A stretch of 64,000 nucleotides of DNA from Actinomycetota bacterium (lineage in GTDB: Bacteria > Actinomycetota > Acidimicrobiia > Acidimicrobiales > Palsa-688). Positions within the stretch are counted from its first letter, which is position 1; every line of letters begins with the position of its first letter. The notes below the pieces were generated by a model, which was not told where the DNA came from, ran no database searches, and saw only the letters and a program-made list of their open reading frames with translations. Positions 36,332-44,649 of this stretch are shown here, in pieces. The stretch is from the NCBI GenBank assembly GCA_021323695.1, contig JAJPKN010000055.1, forward strand, positions 62,001 through 126,000, in the 5' to 3' direction. Position numbers and translations under genes: made by a program.

Positions 36332-37354
36332 TCAGCGGGGCCGCCCCGGCTCCCACCGCCACACGGCCGAGGCCCAGGTCATGCCTGCGCCGAAACCGGC
36401 CAACAGGATGGTGTCGCCTTCGGCCAGGCGGCCGCTGTCCGCGGCCTCGGCCAGGGCTATGGGGATGGAGGCCGACGAGGTGTTGCCGGTGTGGCCGATG
36501 ACCGAGGCGATGCGGTCCTCGGGCAGGCCGAGGCGCTCGGCGACGGCCGTCATTATGCGCAGGTTGGCCTGGTGGGGGACGAAAAGGGCTATGTCGGCGG
36601 CGCTCACCTTGGCTCTTTCCATGCTCTTGGTGGCCGAGTCGACCGTCATGCGCACTGCCCGGCGGAAGACCTCCTGGCCGCGCATCGACATGCCCGGGCC
36701 CCCGTAGTCGGCGAAGAAGAGGGGCTGGAGCGAGCCGTCCACGCCCACGTCCCAGCCCAGCAGCGAGCCCTCCCCCTCCACCGCCTCGATGACCACGGCA
36801 CCGGCCCCGTCACCGAACAAAAAGGCGTTGGAACGGTCTGACCAGTTGGTCAGCCGGGTCAGGGTCTCGGCCCCCACCAGCAGGATCTTCTCGGCGCCAA
36901 CGGCGACCAGCCCGCAGGCGACGACCAGGCCGTAGGTAAAGCCGGCGCAGGCTGCGTTCAGGTCCATGCCTCCCCCCTTTATGCCCAAGGCCTCGGCCAC
37001 GGGCGAGGAGGTGGCGGGGATGGGCTGGTCCGGGCTGGTCGTGCACAGCACCAGCATGTCTATGTCCGCCCCGCTGAGGCCGGCTTTGGCCAACGCCTGG
37101 GCGCCGGCCTGGGCGGCCAGCTGGGCCGTCGTCCCCATGCCGTTGGGGGGCGAAGAGGCCGGCCGGGGGCTCACGAACGGCCCGTCCGCCGCCCGCCGCT
37201 CGTGGATGCCGGTGCGTTCGACGATCCATTCGTCGCTCGTGTCGAACAGGGTCATTATCTGCTGGTTGGTCACGACGGTGCTCGGCAGCGCGCTGCCCCA
37301 GCCCGTGATGGCGCAACCCCGCTCGCTGGTGAGCCCAGGGGGTGTGGAGGTCAC
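36332..37354 (-). CDS. fabH: Beta-ketoacyl-ACP synthase III
   Basis: 340-residue initiating condensing enzyme joining an acyl-CoA starter with malonyl-ACP. The triad is Cys136 in DLNAACAGFTYG, His261 in VPHQANLRI and Asn291 in GHTGNTSSASIP. The N-terminal half has SDEWIVERTGIHERR. The GTG at 37354 is chosen because a TAGGGT hexamer lies 7 nt upstream, overlapping the fabD stop; the longer frame upstream is only fabD in another phase. It follows fabD by 10 bases. Confidence 0.95.
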   Translation of the reverse strand: MTSTPPGLTSERGCAITGWGSALPSTVVTNQQIMTLFDTSDEWIVERTGIHERRAADGPFVSPRPASSPPNGMGTTAQLAAQAGAQALAKAGLSGADIDMLVLCTTSPDQPIPATSSPVAEALGIKGGGMDLNAACAGFTYGLVVACGLVAVGAEKILLVGAETLTRLTNWSDRSNAFLFGDGAGAVVIEAVEGEGSLLGWDVGVDGSLQPLFFADYGGPGMSMRGQEVFRRAVRMTVDSATKSMERAKVSAADIALFVPHQANLRIMTAVAERLGLPEDRIASVIGHTGNTSSASIPIALAEAADSGRLAEGDTILLAGFGAGMTWASAVWRWEPGRPR

Positions 37355-37361
37355 CTGAGCC

Positions 37362-37367
37362 ACCCTA
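37362..37367 (-). promoter_or_regulatory. Internal -10 element of fabH overlapping the fabD stop
   Basis: TAGGGT on the minus strand, 7 nt before the GTG at 37354; its first three bases are the TAG stop of fabD. This suggests fabH can be transcribed separately as a leaderless message. Confidence 0.45.
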
Positions 37368-38609
37368 GCCACCGGCCCCCTGGCCCTGCCCCGCCGGGTC
37401 GTTGGCCCGCAGCCAGGCGATCGGCTGGCCCGCCTGGACCCGTTCCCCGGGGTGGGCGAGCAGGCCCATGAGCACGCCGGCAAATGGGCTGCGCACTTCG
37501 TTGCCGGACACCAGGCCGACCAGGTCTCCTATCTGGACGCTGTGGCCGGGGGCCCGCTCGTCCGCCCCCGGCGCCAGCTCGAACAGGCCGGCGCTGGGGC
37601 TGACCAACAGGCGTTCGGAGACGTACAGCCGCTCCCCGTGATGGTGCTCGGCGAAGTCCTGCAGGGGAGAGCCGCCCGCCAGGGCAGCCACCAGGGCATC
37701 GAGGTCGTCGGGGGTGCTGACCGTCATCACGCCGAGGCCCGGTACCGTGGCTTGCACCAGGGCGGGCAGGCCGCCGCCGGGGCCCAGCACGCAGAACAGG
37801 GTGTCACCCTCCCACTGGCCGTGGCCCAGGGTACCGGCCAGGGCCAGGATGCTCTGGCGCCAGCGGACCGGGCTCCTCAGCTGGGCGGACAGCAGTGTGG
37901 GCCAGTCGTCGGGGTCGTCATGGGGCAGCCCGTCCACGTTGGCCACCACCGGCACAGCCAGAGGGTAGAAGGTGGTGGCCTCCAGGCTCTTGCGCAGGCG
38001 GGGCTGGGCGGGTGCCATGAGGGGGGTGTGGAAGGCGCCGGAGACGGCCAGGCGGGTGGCCCTGGTCGCGCCGAGCTGGGCGGCGATCGTGGCCGCCCTT
38101 TGCGTCTCGGGTGGCCGGCCGGCGATCACGCACTCGAGGGGGCCGTTGATGTTGGCCAGCCACACGTCGCCGTCGGCTCGCCGGCAGGCGATGCGCGCTT
38201 GCTCGTCGTCGATGCCCGAGAGCGCGACCATCGTCCCCGGGTTGCACTCGGCTGCCTCCTGCATGGCCTCGCCTCTTTCGGCCACCAGCCGGACGGCGTC
38301 GTCGAAGCCGATGGCGCCGGCGGCCACCAAGGCTGTGTACTCGCCCAGGCTGTGGCCGGCGCAAGCGGTGGGCTCGATGCCCAGCCGCTCGACGGCGTCG
38401 AGGACGACCAAGGCCATGACGAAGGTGGCGAGCTGGGCGTTGCGGGTCTCGGTCAGCTCTTCAGCCCCGGCGTCGACCAGCAGGTGGGCGATGTCGCGCC
38501 CGGCTACCTCCGAGGCGTCCTTGACCACGTCCCAGGAGGGGTGCTCGACCCAGGGCTGGCCCATGCCTGGATGTTGTGACCCCTGGCCGGGGAACATGAA
38601 CGCCGGCAC
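37365..38609 (-). CDS. fabD: Malonyl-CoA:ACP transacylase with C-terminal lipoyl/biotinyl-like domain
   Basis: 414 residues, about 100 longer than usual FabD. Residues 1-310 are the transacylase: FMFPGQGSQHPGMG, the nucleophile Ser87 in GHSLGEYTAL, and His194 in SGAFHTPLM. It loads malonyl groups onto ACP. Residues 328-402 resemble a biotinyl/lipoyl hammerhead: LLVSPSAGLFELAPG, HSVQIGDLVGLVSG, EVRSPFAGVLMGLL and GERVQAGQPIAWLR. The EAMKM-type hairpin with the modified lysine is missing between the two halves, so it should not carry biotin or lipoate. Starts with GTG after GAAGGAGG. First gene of the fatty-acid cluster. The role of the extra domain is unknown. Confidence 0.93.
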   Translation of the reverse strand: MPAFMFPGQGSQHPGMGQPWVEHPSWDVVKDASEVAGRDIAHLLVDAGAEELTETRNAQLATFVMALVVLDAVERLGIEPTACAGHSLGEYTALVAAGAIGFDDAVRLVAERGEAMQEAAECNPGTMVALSGIDDEQARIACRRADGDVWLANINGPLECVIAGRPPETQRAATIAAQLGATRATRLAVSGAFHTPLMAPAQPRLRKSLEATTFYPLAVPVVANVDGLPHDDPDDWPTLLSAQLRSPVRWRQSILALAGTLGHGQWEGDTLFCVLGPGGGLPALVQATVPGLGVMTVSTPDDLDALVAALAGGSPLQDFAEHHHGERLYVSERLLVSPSAGLFELAPGADERAPGHSVQIGDLVGLVSGNEVRSPFAGVLMGLLAHPGERVQAGQPIAWLRANDPAGQGQGAGG

Positions 38610-38678
38610 GAGCGGCCTCCTTCGGTCTTACAATATTCCGACCTGCTAGGGCAGGCGAAGGTAACAAGGGCGACTGTC

Positions 38679-38684
38679 TATCGT
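38679..38684 (+). promoter_or_regulatory. -10 element of the nitrobindin gene (leaderless type)
   Basis: TATCGT ends 6 nt before the GTG at 38691. Confidence 0.5.
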
Positions 38685-38690
38685 GGGGCT

Positions 38691-39212
38691 GTGGGGACCC
38701 CGACTGCTCCCGACGGGCCGGCGCTCCACCCGAGCGTGTCCTGCCTGGGCTTCCTGCTCGGCACCTGGGTGGGCGAGGGCACGGGCAGCTACCCCACGGT
38801 ACCGACGTTCTCGTACCGGGAAGAGACCACCTTCAGCCACAGCGGCCAGCCTTTCCTGACCTATTCCCAGCGGACTTGGAGCACTAGCGACGGCCGTCCC
38901 CTGCACGTGGAGACAGGCTACTGGCGGGCCGGGCCGGACGGGCACGTGGAGCTGGTGGTGGCCCACCCGACCGGCGTGGCCGAGGTGGAGGAGGGCACCC
39001 TACGCCCCGAGGGCGGCCCGGGCGACCCGCCGGGCTGGCACCTGGAGCTGTCCAGCCGCTTCGTGGGGCTCACGACAACGGCCAAGGACGTCTCCACGCT
39101 GTCGCGCTCGCTCCTGGCCCAGGGCCACGTCCTGTCCTACCGGTTGGTGATGGGGGCTGTCGGCCAGCTCCCCCGCCAGCACCTGGTGGCGCGGCTGGAA
39201 CGCGCCCGCTAG
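38691..39212 (+). CDS. Nitrobindin-family heme-binding beta-barrel protein
   Basis: 173-residue member of the FABP-like/nitrobindin family (THAP4 C-domain type). Signature stretches are LGFLLGTWVGEGTGSYPTVP, FSYREETTF, GQPFLTYSQRTW and LHVETGYWR, which build the 10-stranded barrel in known members. Bacterial nitrobindins bind ferric heme and react with nitric oxide or peroxynitrite; whether heme is bound here would rest on a distal C-terminal histidine, and RQHLVARLE ends the protein as expected. The GTG start follows a TATCGT hexamer. Its stop lies inside a 49-bp tandem duplication shared with the lacI-family gene. Confidence 0.85.
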   Translation: MGTPTAPDGPALHPSVSCLGFLLGTWVGEGTGSYPTVPTFSYREETTFSHSGQPFLTYSQRTWSTSDGRPLHVETGYWRAGPDGHVELVVAHPTGVAEVEEGTLRPEGGPGDPPGWHLELSSRFVGLTTTAKDVSTLSRSLLAQGHVLSYRLVMGAVGQLPRQHLVARLERAR

Positions 39213-39307
39213 GCCCGCCGCCGGTCGGTCGAGCCTCTCACCACCAGGGCCCCGGGGCTAGGCCCGCCGCCGGTCGGTCGAGCCTCTCACCACCAGGGTC
39301 CCGGGGT
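39210..39307. repeat. 49-bp tandem duplication at a convergent gene junction
   Basis: Copy 1 (39210-39258) and copy 2 (39259-39307) differ at only two positions. Each begins with the CTAG that supplies a stop: TAG of the nitrobindin gene in copy 1, and TAG of the lacI-family gene (minus strand, 39258-39260) at copy 2. Confidence 0.9.
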
Positions 39308-40277
39308 GGTGGCGCACCCCCCCGCCGACGCGGGCACCCCCCATCAGGGCGAACAGGTCGCTCACGGCACTGGCGCCCAGGTGCTCCAAGTCCATGTCCA
39401 AGGTGGTGAGGGCGGGGTCGGTCTCCAGCGCGAAGACAGGCCAGTTGTCGTAGCCGGTGACGGCCACGTCGTCGGGCACCCGGCGGCCGGAGGCGACGAC
39501 GGCTTCGAGGACGGCGGCCGCGATCTGGTCCGAGCCGCAGGCGATGGCGTCGAGCTCGGGGGCCTCGGCCAGGACCTCGCTCGCTGCCTGCCGGGCCCAG
39601 CGCTGCGACCAGGTGCCGTACCTTATGGGGGCGACCAGCCGCAGGCCGTGCTGGCCCAGGCGCCGCGAGATCCCCAGGACGCGTTGCTGCACGGCTGGGG
39701 AGTGCTGGGGGCCGGTTATGTGGGCCACCCGGGAGCGGCCCTGGTCGAGCAGGTGGTCGACGATGGCAACTGCCCCGGCAAAGTCGTCGACCAGGTGCAC
39801 GACGTCCCGGGAGTTGGTTGTGGGGCCGTACACGTACACGCAGGGGATCCTCACCGACGCAGTGATGGAGGGGGTCGGGCCCTGCATGTCGCCCACGACC
39901 AGCAGGCCGTCCACGTTGCGCTGCCGGAGCATGATGGCCAGGTCGGCAAAGCGCCCCGCATCTCCTCGGGCGTCGGCGATGATGGCCGAGAACTCCCGTT
40001 CTTCGAGGACGGACTGGGCCCCGACCACTATCGGCATGGCGAAGCGGTGCACCGTCGGGTCCCAAAGGAGGACGCCGATGATGCTGCTCTGGCCCCGGGC
40101 CAGGCTCTTGGCCACGAGGTTGGGCGTGTAGGAGAGCTGTTTGGCCGCCCGCAGCACCCGCCGCCGGGTGGCCTCGGCGATCCGGTCCCGCCCGTTGATG
40201 GCTTTGGAGGCTGTGGTGAGAGAGACGCCCGCGAGCCGGGCGACCTCGGTGAGCGTTGGCGGCCGGGCCCCGTGCAC
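39258..40277 (-). CDS. LacI-family transcriptional regulator
   Basis: 339-residue repressor-type regulator. The N-terminal helix-turn-helix is TLTEVARLAGVSLTTASKAI with the hinge region near residue 50, followed by a periplasmic-binding-protein-like sugar-sensor domain (SSIIGVLLWDP, NVDGLLVVGD, VTGYDNWPVFALE). The GTG at 40277 is fixed by a TATGCT hexamer 6 nt upstream. It is divergent from the GH127-GH31-transporter operon, which has LacI-type palindromes at its promoter, so it probably represses that operon until its sugar ligand appears. The 3' end is in a 49-bp duplication. Confidence 0.93.
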   Translation of the reverse strand: MHGARPPTLTEVARLAGVSLTTASKAINGRDRIAEATRRRVLRAAKQLSYTPNLVAKSLARGQSSIIGVLLWDPTVHRFAMPIVVGAQSVLEEREFSAIIADARGDAGRFADLAIMLRQRNVDGLLVVGDMQGPTPSITASVRIPCVYVYGPTTNSRDVVHLVDDFAGAVAIVDHLLDQGRSRVAHITGPQHSPAVQQRVLGISRRLGQHGLRLVAPIRYGTWSQRWARQAASEVLAEAPELDAIACGSDQIAAAVLEAVVASGRRVPDDVAVTGYDNWPVFALETDPALTTLDMDLEHLGASAVSDLFALMGGARVGGGVRHHPGTLVVRGSTDRRRA

Positions 40278-40283
40278 GCCCCC

Positions 40284-40289
40284 AGCATA
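40284..40289 (-). promoter_or_regulatory. -10 element of the lacI-family gene (leaderless type)
   Basis: TATGCT on the minus strand, 6 nt before the GTG at 40277. Confidence 0.5.
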
Positions 40290-40323
40290 CGCGGGCCGGA
40301 CAGCCTCCCTCGGCGAACATTGA

Positions 40324-40337
40324 GGAAGCGTTTATCC
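40324..40337. promoter_or_regulatory. Candidate LacI-family operator, distal copy
   Basis: GGAAGCGTTTATCC reads GGATAAACGCTTCC on the other strand, closely resembling the promoter-proximal site at 40411. Such paired sites are typical for LacI-family looping or divergent control. Confidence 0.4.
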
Positions 40338-40343
40338 AGTCCC

Positions 40344-40355
40344 ATGTCCGGACAT
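40344..40355. promoter_or_regulatory. Perfect 12-bp palindrome in the lacI/GH127 intergenic region
   Basis: ATGTCCGGACAT is a perfect palindrome centred on CG. It could be a further operator; its sequence differs from the other two sites. Confidence 0.3.
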
Positions 40356-40393
40356 ATCAGTGCAAGTAGGCACGATTTTTGAGGGGGAGGTAC

Positions 40394-40422
40394 TTGACTG
40401 CGGCCTCGCCTGGGGATAGCGT
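40394..40422 (+). promoter_or_regulatory. Promoter of the GH127-GH31-transporter operon
   Basis: TTGACT (40394-40399) and TAGCGT (40417-40422) are separated by 17 bases, a near-ideal sigma-70-type promoter, about 77 nt before the GH127 start. Confidence 0.7.
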
Positions 40423-40429
40423 TTCCCCA
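40411..40429. promoter_or_regulatory. Candidate LacI-family operator over the -10 element
   Basis: TGGGGATAGCGTTTCCCCA is an imperfect palindrome with CG at its centre and overlaps the -10 hexamer, so binding would block transcription. Confidence 0.6.
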
Positions 40430-40499
40430 CGCCGGACAGGTGCCGGAGACTGCCCGAGGCGCTCTGCGGGCCGAGGTTGCACAAGTGGGAGGAAGGGGC

Positions 40500-42563
40500 A
40501 TGGAGCAGGGCAACGACGCCCAGGGCGCGGCCGGGCTGGCGCGCCCGGCTGAGGCTGGCCCGGCTGGGCCGGGGCCGGTGGACGGGCCGGTGTGCCCGGC
40601 CCCCGGCGCCAAGGTGCGCCTGCGCCCCCTCGGCCTGGGGGAGGTCAAGCTGGCGGAGGGAGCCGACCTGGGTGACTGGCAGCGGCGCAACAGCTCCAAG
40701 ACGCTGCCCCATTGCCTGCACCAGCTCGTACGCACGGGCGCCCTGGCCAACCTGGAGCAGGTGGCCGGTGGCCGGGCGGGCCAGGAGCCGCACCACGGCC
40801 TGCACTTTTCGGACTCCGATGTCTACAAGGTCTTGGAAGCAGCGGCGTGGGACAGTTTGAGGGGGCTGCCGGCGGAGGTGGGTGAGCTCGTGGACCGGGC
40901 CACCGGCCTGGTAGCCAGCGCCCAGCGCGAGGACGGCTACGTGAACTCGTGGTTCCAGGGCCAGCACCCTGAGCTGGCCTGGAAGGACCTGCGCTGGGGC
41001 CATGAGCTGTACTGTGCCGGGCACCTGCTGCAGGCGGCCGCAGCCGCCAGCCGGACCGGCAGCTCGAAGCTGCCGGCCGTGGCCGACAAGCTGGTCGAGC
41101 ACCTCCTCGGGACGTTCTCTCTGGAAGACGGGGACGGCGGCCTGGTAGGGGTGTGCGGCCACCCGGAGGTGGAGACCGCCCTCGTCGAGCACTACCGCGT
41201 CAGTGGGGACACCCGGGCGTTGCAGCTGGCTCGGCGCCAGGTTGAGCTGCGGGGCCGGCCCGGGGTCCCGCTGCCGGCAGCCGGCGGGCTGGGGGACAGC
41301 CGCTTCCCGCTGTCCTACTTCTTGCACCACCAGCCGGTACGCGACCGCAGGCAGGCAACCGGCCATGCCGTGCGCGAGCTGTACCTGCAGGCGGGAGTGG
41401 TGGACGTGGCCATCGAGACGGGGGACGACGAGCTGCTCCAGGCGTCCGAGGCCATCTGGGAAGACCTGTACGGCACCAAGACCTACGTGACGGGCGGGCA
41501 GGGGTCCCGGCACCGGGACGAGTCCATCGGCGACCCCTACGAGCTGCCCAACGACCGGGCGTACGCCGAGACGTGCGCCGCCATCGCCAGCTTCCAGTGG
41601 AACTGGCGCCTCCTGCTGGCCACCGGCAAGGCGCGCTATGCCGAGGCCATGGAGCGGGCCTTTTGGAACACGATCGCCGGCAGTGTCTCCCGGGAAGGCA
41701 CCGAGTTCTTCTACTCCAACACCTTGCACCTGCGCACGGGCCATTCAGGCGGGGACGAGGACTCCCCCGGCCACCGTCTCAGCTGGTACGCCTGCCCCTG
41801 TTGCCCTCCCAACCTGGCCCGGCTGATGGCGAGCATCCAGGCTTACCTGGTGACCCGGGACGGCTCCGGGCTGCAAGTGCACATGCCTTTCAGTGGCACC
41901 ATCTCCACCCAAGTGCCAGGGGGCAGCGTGGTCCTCAGGGCCACCAGCGAGCACCCCTGGGGGGGGACCACCGAGGTTGTGGTCGAAGCTTGCAGCTCGG
42001 CGGCACAGTGGGAGCTGTCCGTGCGCCGCCCGGAGTGGGAGGGCAGGGGCGGCACCCGGCTGGAGGTCAACGGCCGGCCCTACGAGGCCCTTGCGGAGGG
42101 GGCTTACTTGAAGGTGGGCAGGCGTTGGGCCCCGGGTGACCGCCTACTGGTGGTCACCGACATGGCGGTCCGCGTGCTGCGGCCCCACTGGCGCCTGGAC
42201 GCGGCCCGCGGTTGCGCCGCCCTGCAGCGAGGGCCGCTCGTCTACTGCCTGGAGGCCGAGGACCTGCCAGGCGGCGTGACGGTCGAGGACGTCGCCCTCG
42301 ACCTCGGCCAACCGGTACAACAGACAGCCGAAGTGCCCGCCGGCCTGGACGGTTATGTGAAGGTGGCCCTGCGTGCCTCGGGGGCCAACGTCGGCGCTCG
42401 GCGCCCGGGGCTGTACGACGAAGGCCAAGGGCCAGAGCCGCTCGGGGAGGTGCCGCTCACCTTCGTGCCTTATTTCGCACGGGCCAACCGTCCCTCAGCG
42501 GCCATGCGAGTGTGGGCCCCGGTCCTGGGCGGCGACGGCCTTGGGGTACCTCCCACCAGCTGA
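40500..42563 (+). CDS. Glycoside hydrolase family 127, beta-L-arabinofuranosidase-like
   Basis: 687-residue cytoplasmic-type glycosidase (no signal peptide seen). The GH127 active-site cysteines are in WYACPCCPPNLARLMAS (Cys434-Cys435), which with an upstream Glu/Cys pair hold zinc in characterised members, one Cys being the nucleophile. HFSDSDVYKVLEAAAW, SAQREDGYVNSWFQ and YVTGGQGSRHRDESIGDPYE are also family hallmarks. Known members release L-arabinofuranose from beta-linked arabino-oligosaccharides. ATG 40500 follows GGAGGAAGG. First gene of a LacI-regulated operon with GH31 and sugar transport genes, so imported arabinose/xylose-containing oligosaccharides are the likely substrate. Confidence 0.9.
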   Translation: MEQGNDAQGAAGLARPAEAGPAGPGPVDGPVCPAPGAKVRLRPLGLGEVKLAEGADLGDWQRRNSSKTLPHCLHQLVRTGALANLEQVAGGRAGQEPHHGLHFSDSDVYKVLEAAAWDSLRGLPAEVGELVDRATGLVASAQREDGYVNSWFQGQHPELAWKDLRWGHELYCAGHLLQAAAAASRTGSSKLPAVADKLVEHLLGTFSLEDGDGGLVGVCGHPEVETALVEHYRVSGDTRALQLARRQVELRGRPGVPLPAAGGLGDSRFPLSYFLHHQPVRDRRQATGHAVRELYLQAGVVDVAIETGDDELLQASEAIWEDLYGTKTYVTGGQGSRHRDESIGDPYELPNDRAYAETCAAIASFQWNWRLLLATGKARYAEAMERAFWNTIAGSVSREGTEFFYSNTLHLRTGHSGGDEDSPGHRLSWYACPCCPPNLARLMASIQAYLVTRDGSGLQVHMPFSGTISTQVPGGSVVLRATSEHPWGGTTEVVVEACSSAAQWELSVRRPEWEGRGGTRLEVNGRPYEALAEGAYLKVGRRWAPGDRLLVVTDMAVRVLRPHWRLDAARGCAALQRGPLVYCLEAEDLPGGVTVEDVALDLGQPVQQTAEVPAGLDGYVKVALRASGANVGARRPGLYDEGQGPEPLGEVPLTFVPYFARANRPSAAMRVWAPVLGGDGLGVPPTS

Positions 42564-42579
42564 AAGCGAGGTACAGGTC

Positions 42580-44595
42580 ATGACTTTGTTCGCTCCCGTC
42601 GAGCACGGCTTCATGGTGCGCCACGGCCAGGAGGTGCTCCAGGTGGAAGCCTGGGGGCCGGACAGCGCCCGGGTCCGTTCGGCCCTGGGCCCAGCCGTCT
42701 CGGAGACCCCGGGCAGCGCCCTCGTCCACTCGGCGACCCCCGGTGCCCAGGTGGAGGTTTCTGCCCACCGCGCCCGGTTGCGCAACGGCGAGCTGGTGGT
42801 CGAGGTGGCCGACAACGCCGACGGCTCGTTCCTCGAGCCCCCGCCGCTGGTCCGCTTCTCGAGGCCCGACGGCCGGGAGCTGTTCAGCGAGCAGGCCCCC
42901 CACTTCACCTCTCCTCCCCAGCGGCGCTACCGGCCTGCCCCGGGCGGGCTGTACCGCTGCGAGGTGACCTTCAACGCCTTCGCCGGTGAGCGCCTCTATG
43001 GGCTTGGCCAGCACCAGCACGGGCTGTTCGACCAAAAAGGCGTCGCCTTGGACCTCGTACAGCGCAACACCGAGGTCTGCATCCCCTTCGTGCTGTCCAA
43101 CCGTGGTTACGGCTTCTTGTGGAACATGCCCGGGACGGGCCGGGTAGAGCTGGCCCACAACCGCACCCGCTGGGTGGCCGACGGCGCCAGGCAGGTCGAC
43201 TACTGGGTGACGGCGGCCCCGACGCCGGCTGGGGTCGTGAGCCGGTACGCCGGCGCGACCGGGCTCGCCCCCATGCTCCCGGAGTGGGCCTCGGGCTTTT
43301 GGCAGTGCAAGTTGCGCTACCGGGACCAAGAGGAACTGCTCAGCGTGGCGCGGGAGCACAAGCGCCGGGGCCTGCCCTTGTCGGTGATCGTCATCGACTA
43401 TTTCCATTGGTCCCGCCAGGGGGAGTGGCGCTTCGACCCGGCCGAGTGGCCCGACCCCCAAGCCATGGTGGACGAGCTGAGGAGCCTCGGGGTGGAGCTC
43501 ATGGTGTCGGTTTGGCCGACGGTGAACCCCGACAGCGCCAACTACGGGGAAATGGCCCGGCGCGGGTTGCTGATGGGCAACCTGAGGGGCTTGCCCCTCC
43601 AGCTGCCGTTCTGGGACAAGGGGGCACAGGGCCAGGTGTTCGTGACCTTTTACGACGCGACCAACCCCGAGGCGCGCCAGTTCGTGTGGGACAAGGTCAC
43701 CGAGGGCTACCGGCGCTATGGCATCCGTGCCTTTTGGCTCGACGCCTGCGAGCCCGAGATGCGCCCGGAAGACCCGGCCAGCAACCTGTTCCACCTCGGC
43801 CTCGGCCCCGAGGTCCAGTGCGTGTACCCCCGCGAGCACGCACGCGGGTTCGCCGAGGGCCTGTGGGCCCAAGGGGAGCAGGCCGTGCTGCTGTGCCGCT
43901 CGGCCTGGGCGGGGAGCCAAAGGTACGGCGCGGCGGTGTGGTCGGGCGACATCGACTCGACTTTCGAGGCCCTGGCGGCCCAGGTCCCGGCCGGGTTGAA
44001 CATCGGCATCTCGGGGATCCCATGGTGGACCACGGACATAGGTGGGTTCAAAGGTGGGGACGGCGACAGCCCTTACTTCCGGGAGCTCATCGTGCGCTGG
44101 TTCCAGTTCGGCGTCTTCTGCCCCCTGTTCCGCTTGCACGGTGCCCGGGGGCCCTGGCCGCTCGTTGGTGCAGGGCAGAGCGGCGGGCCCAACGAGGTGT
44201 GGTCGTTCGGGGACGAGGCTTACGAGGTCATCAAGGAGCAGCTGGCCCTGCGGGAGCGGCTACGCCCTTACGTCATGGAGCAGATGGCTACCGCCGCCAG
44301 CACCGGGCTGCCCCCGATGCGCGCCATGTTCTTGGAGTTCCCCGAGGACCCGGAGGCCTGGGCGCTGGGCGACCAGTTCATGTTCGGCCCGGACATCCTG
44401 GTAGCCCCGGTGACCACCTACGGGGCGCGCCAGCGCGACGTCTACCTGCCGGAGGGGGCGTCGTGGCTGGACGCCTGGACCGGTGAGCCCGTCGGCAAGG
44501 CCGGGTGGGTCACGGCCAGCGCGCCGCTGGAGCGCGTACCGGTCTACCTCCGGCAGGGGGGTGGCTTGAAACACCTGTTGGCCACCAGCCAGTAG
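42580..44595 (+). CDS. Glycoside hydrolase family 31, alpha-xylosidase-like
   Basis: 671-residue retaining alpha-glycosidase. The catalytic nucleophile is Asp388 in FWLDACEPEM and the acid/base Asp457 in WSGDIDSTFE. The N-terminal beta-sandwich includes FNAFAGERLYGLGQHQHG, and SVIVIDYFHWSRQGEWRFDP is the GH31 barrel strand 3 region. The WLDACEPE variant with Cys after Asp-Ala resembles alpha-xylosidases more than alpha-glucosidases, but this is tentative. ATG 42580 lies 17 bases after the GH127 stop. The earlier in-frame start lies inside GH127 and is rejected. Likely acts with GH127 on an imported branched oligosaccharide. Confidence 0.9.
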   Translation: MTLFAPVEHGFMVRHGQEVLQVEAWGPDSARVRSALGPAVSETPGSALVHSATPGAQVEVSAHRARLRNGELVVEVADNADGSFLEPPPLVRFSRPDGRELFSEQAPHFTSPPQRRYRPAPGGLYRCEVTFNAFAGERLYGLGQHQHGLFDQKGVALDLVQRNTEVCIPFVLSNRGYGFLWNMPGTGRVELAHNRTRWVADGARQVDYWVTAAPTPAGVVSRYAGATGLAPMLPEWASGFWQCKLRYRDQEELLSVAREHKRRGLPLSVIVIDYFHWSRQGEWRFDPAEWPDPQAMVDELRSLGVELMVSVWPTVNPDSANYGEMARRGLLMGNLRGLPLQLPFWDKGAQGQVFVTFYDATNPEARQFVWDKVTEGYRRYGIRAFWLDACEPEMRPEDPASNLFHLGLGPEVQCVYPREHARGFAEGLWAQGEQAVLLCRSAWAGSQRYGAAVWSGDIDSTFEALAAQVPAGLNIGISGIPWWTTDIGGFKGGDGDSPYFRELIVRWFQFGVFCPLFRLHGARGPWPLVGAGQSGGPNEVWSFGDEAYEVIKEQLALRERLRPYVMEQMATAASTGLPPMRAMFLEFPEDPEAWALGDQFMFGPDILVAPVTTYGARQRDVYLPEGASWLDAWTGEPVGKAGWVTASAPLERVPVYLRQGGGLKHLLATSQ

Positions 44596-44649
44596 CGGGG
44601 CCAACGCAACGGTACCGGGTTTGGCAAGGAGCAGGGGCTTGTCGGTCGG

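Noticed and set aside
42457..44139. 560-codon minus-strand frame antisense to GH31
   Set aside because: It mirrors codon bias of the GH31 gene and has no motif.
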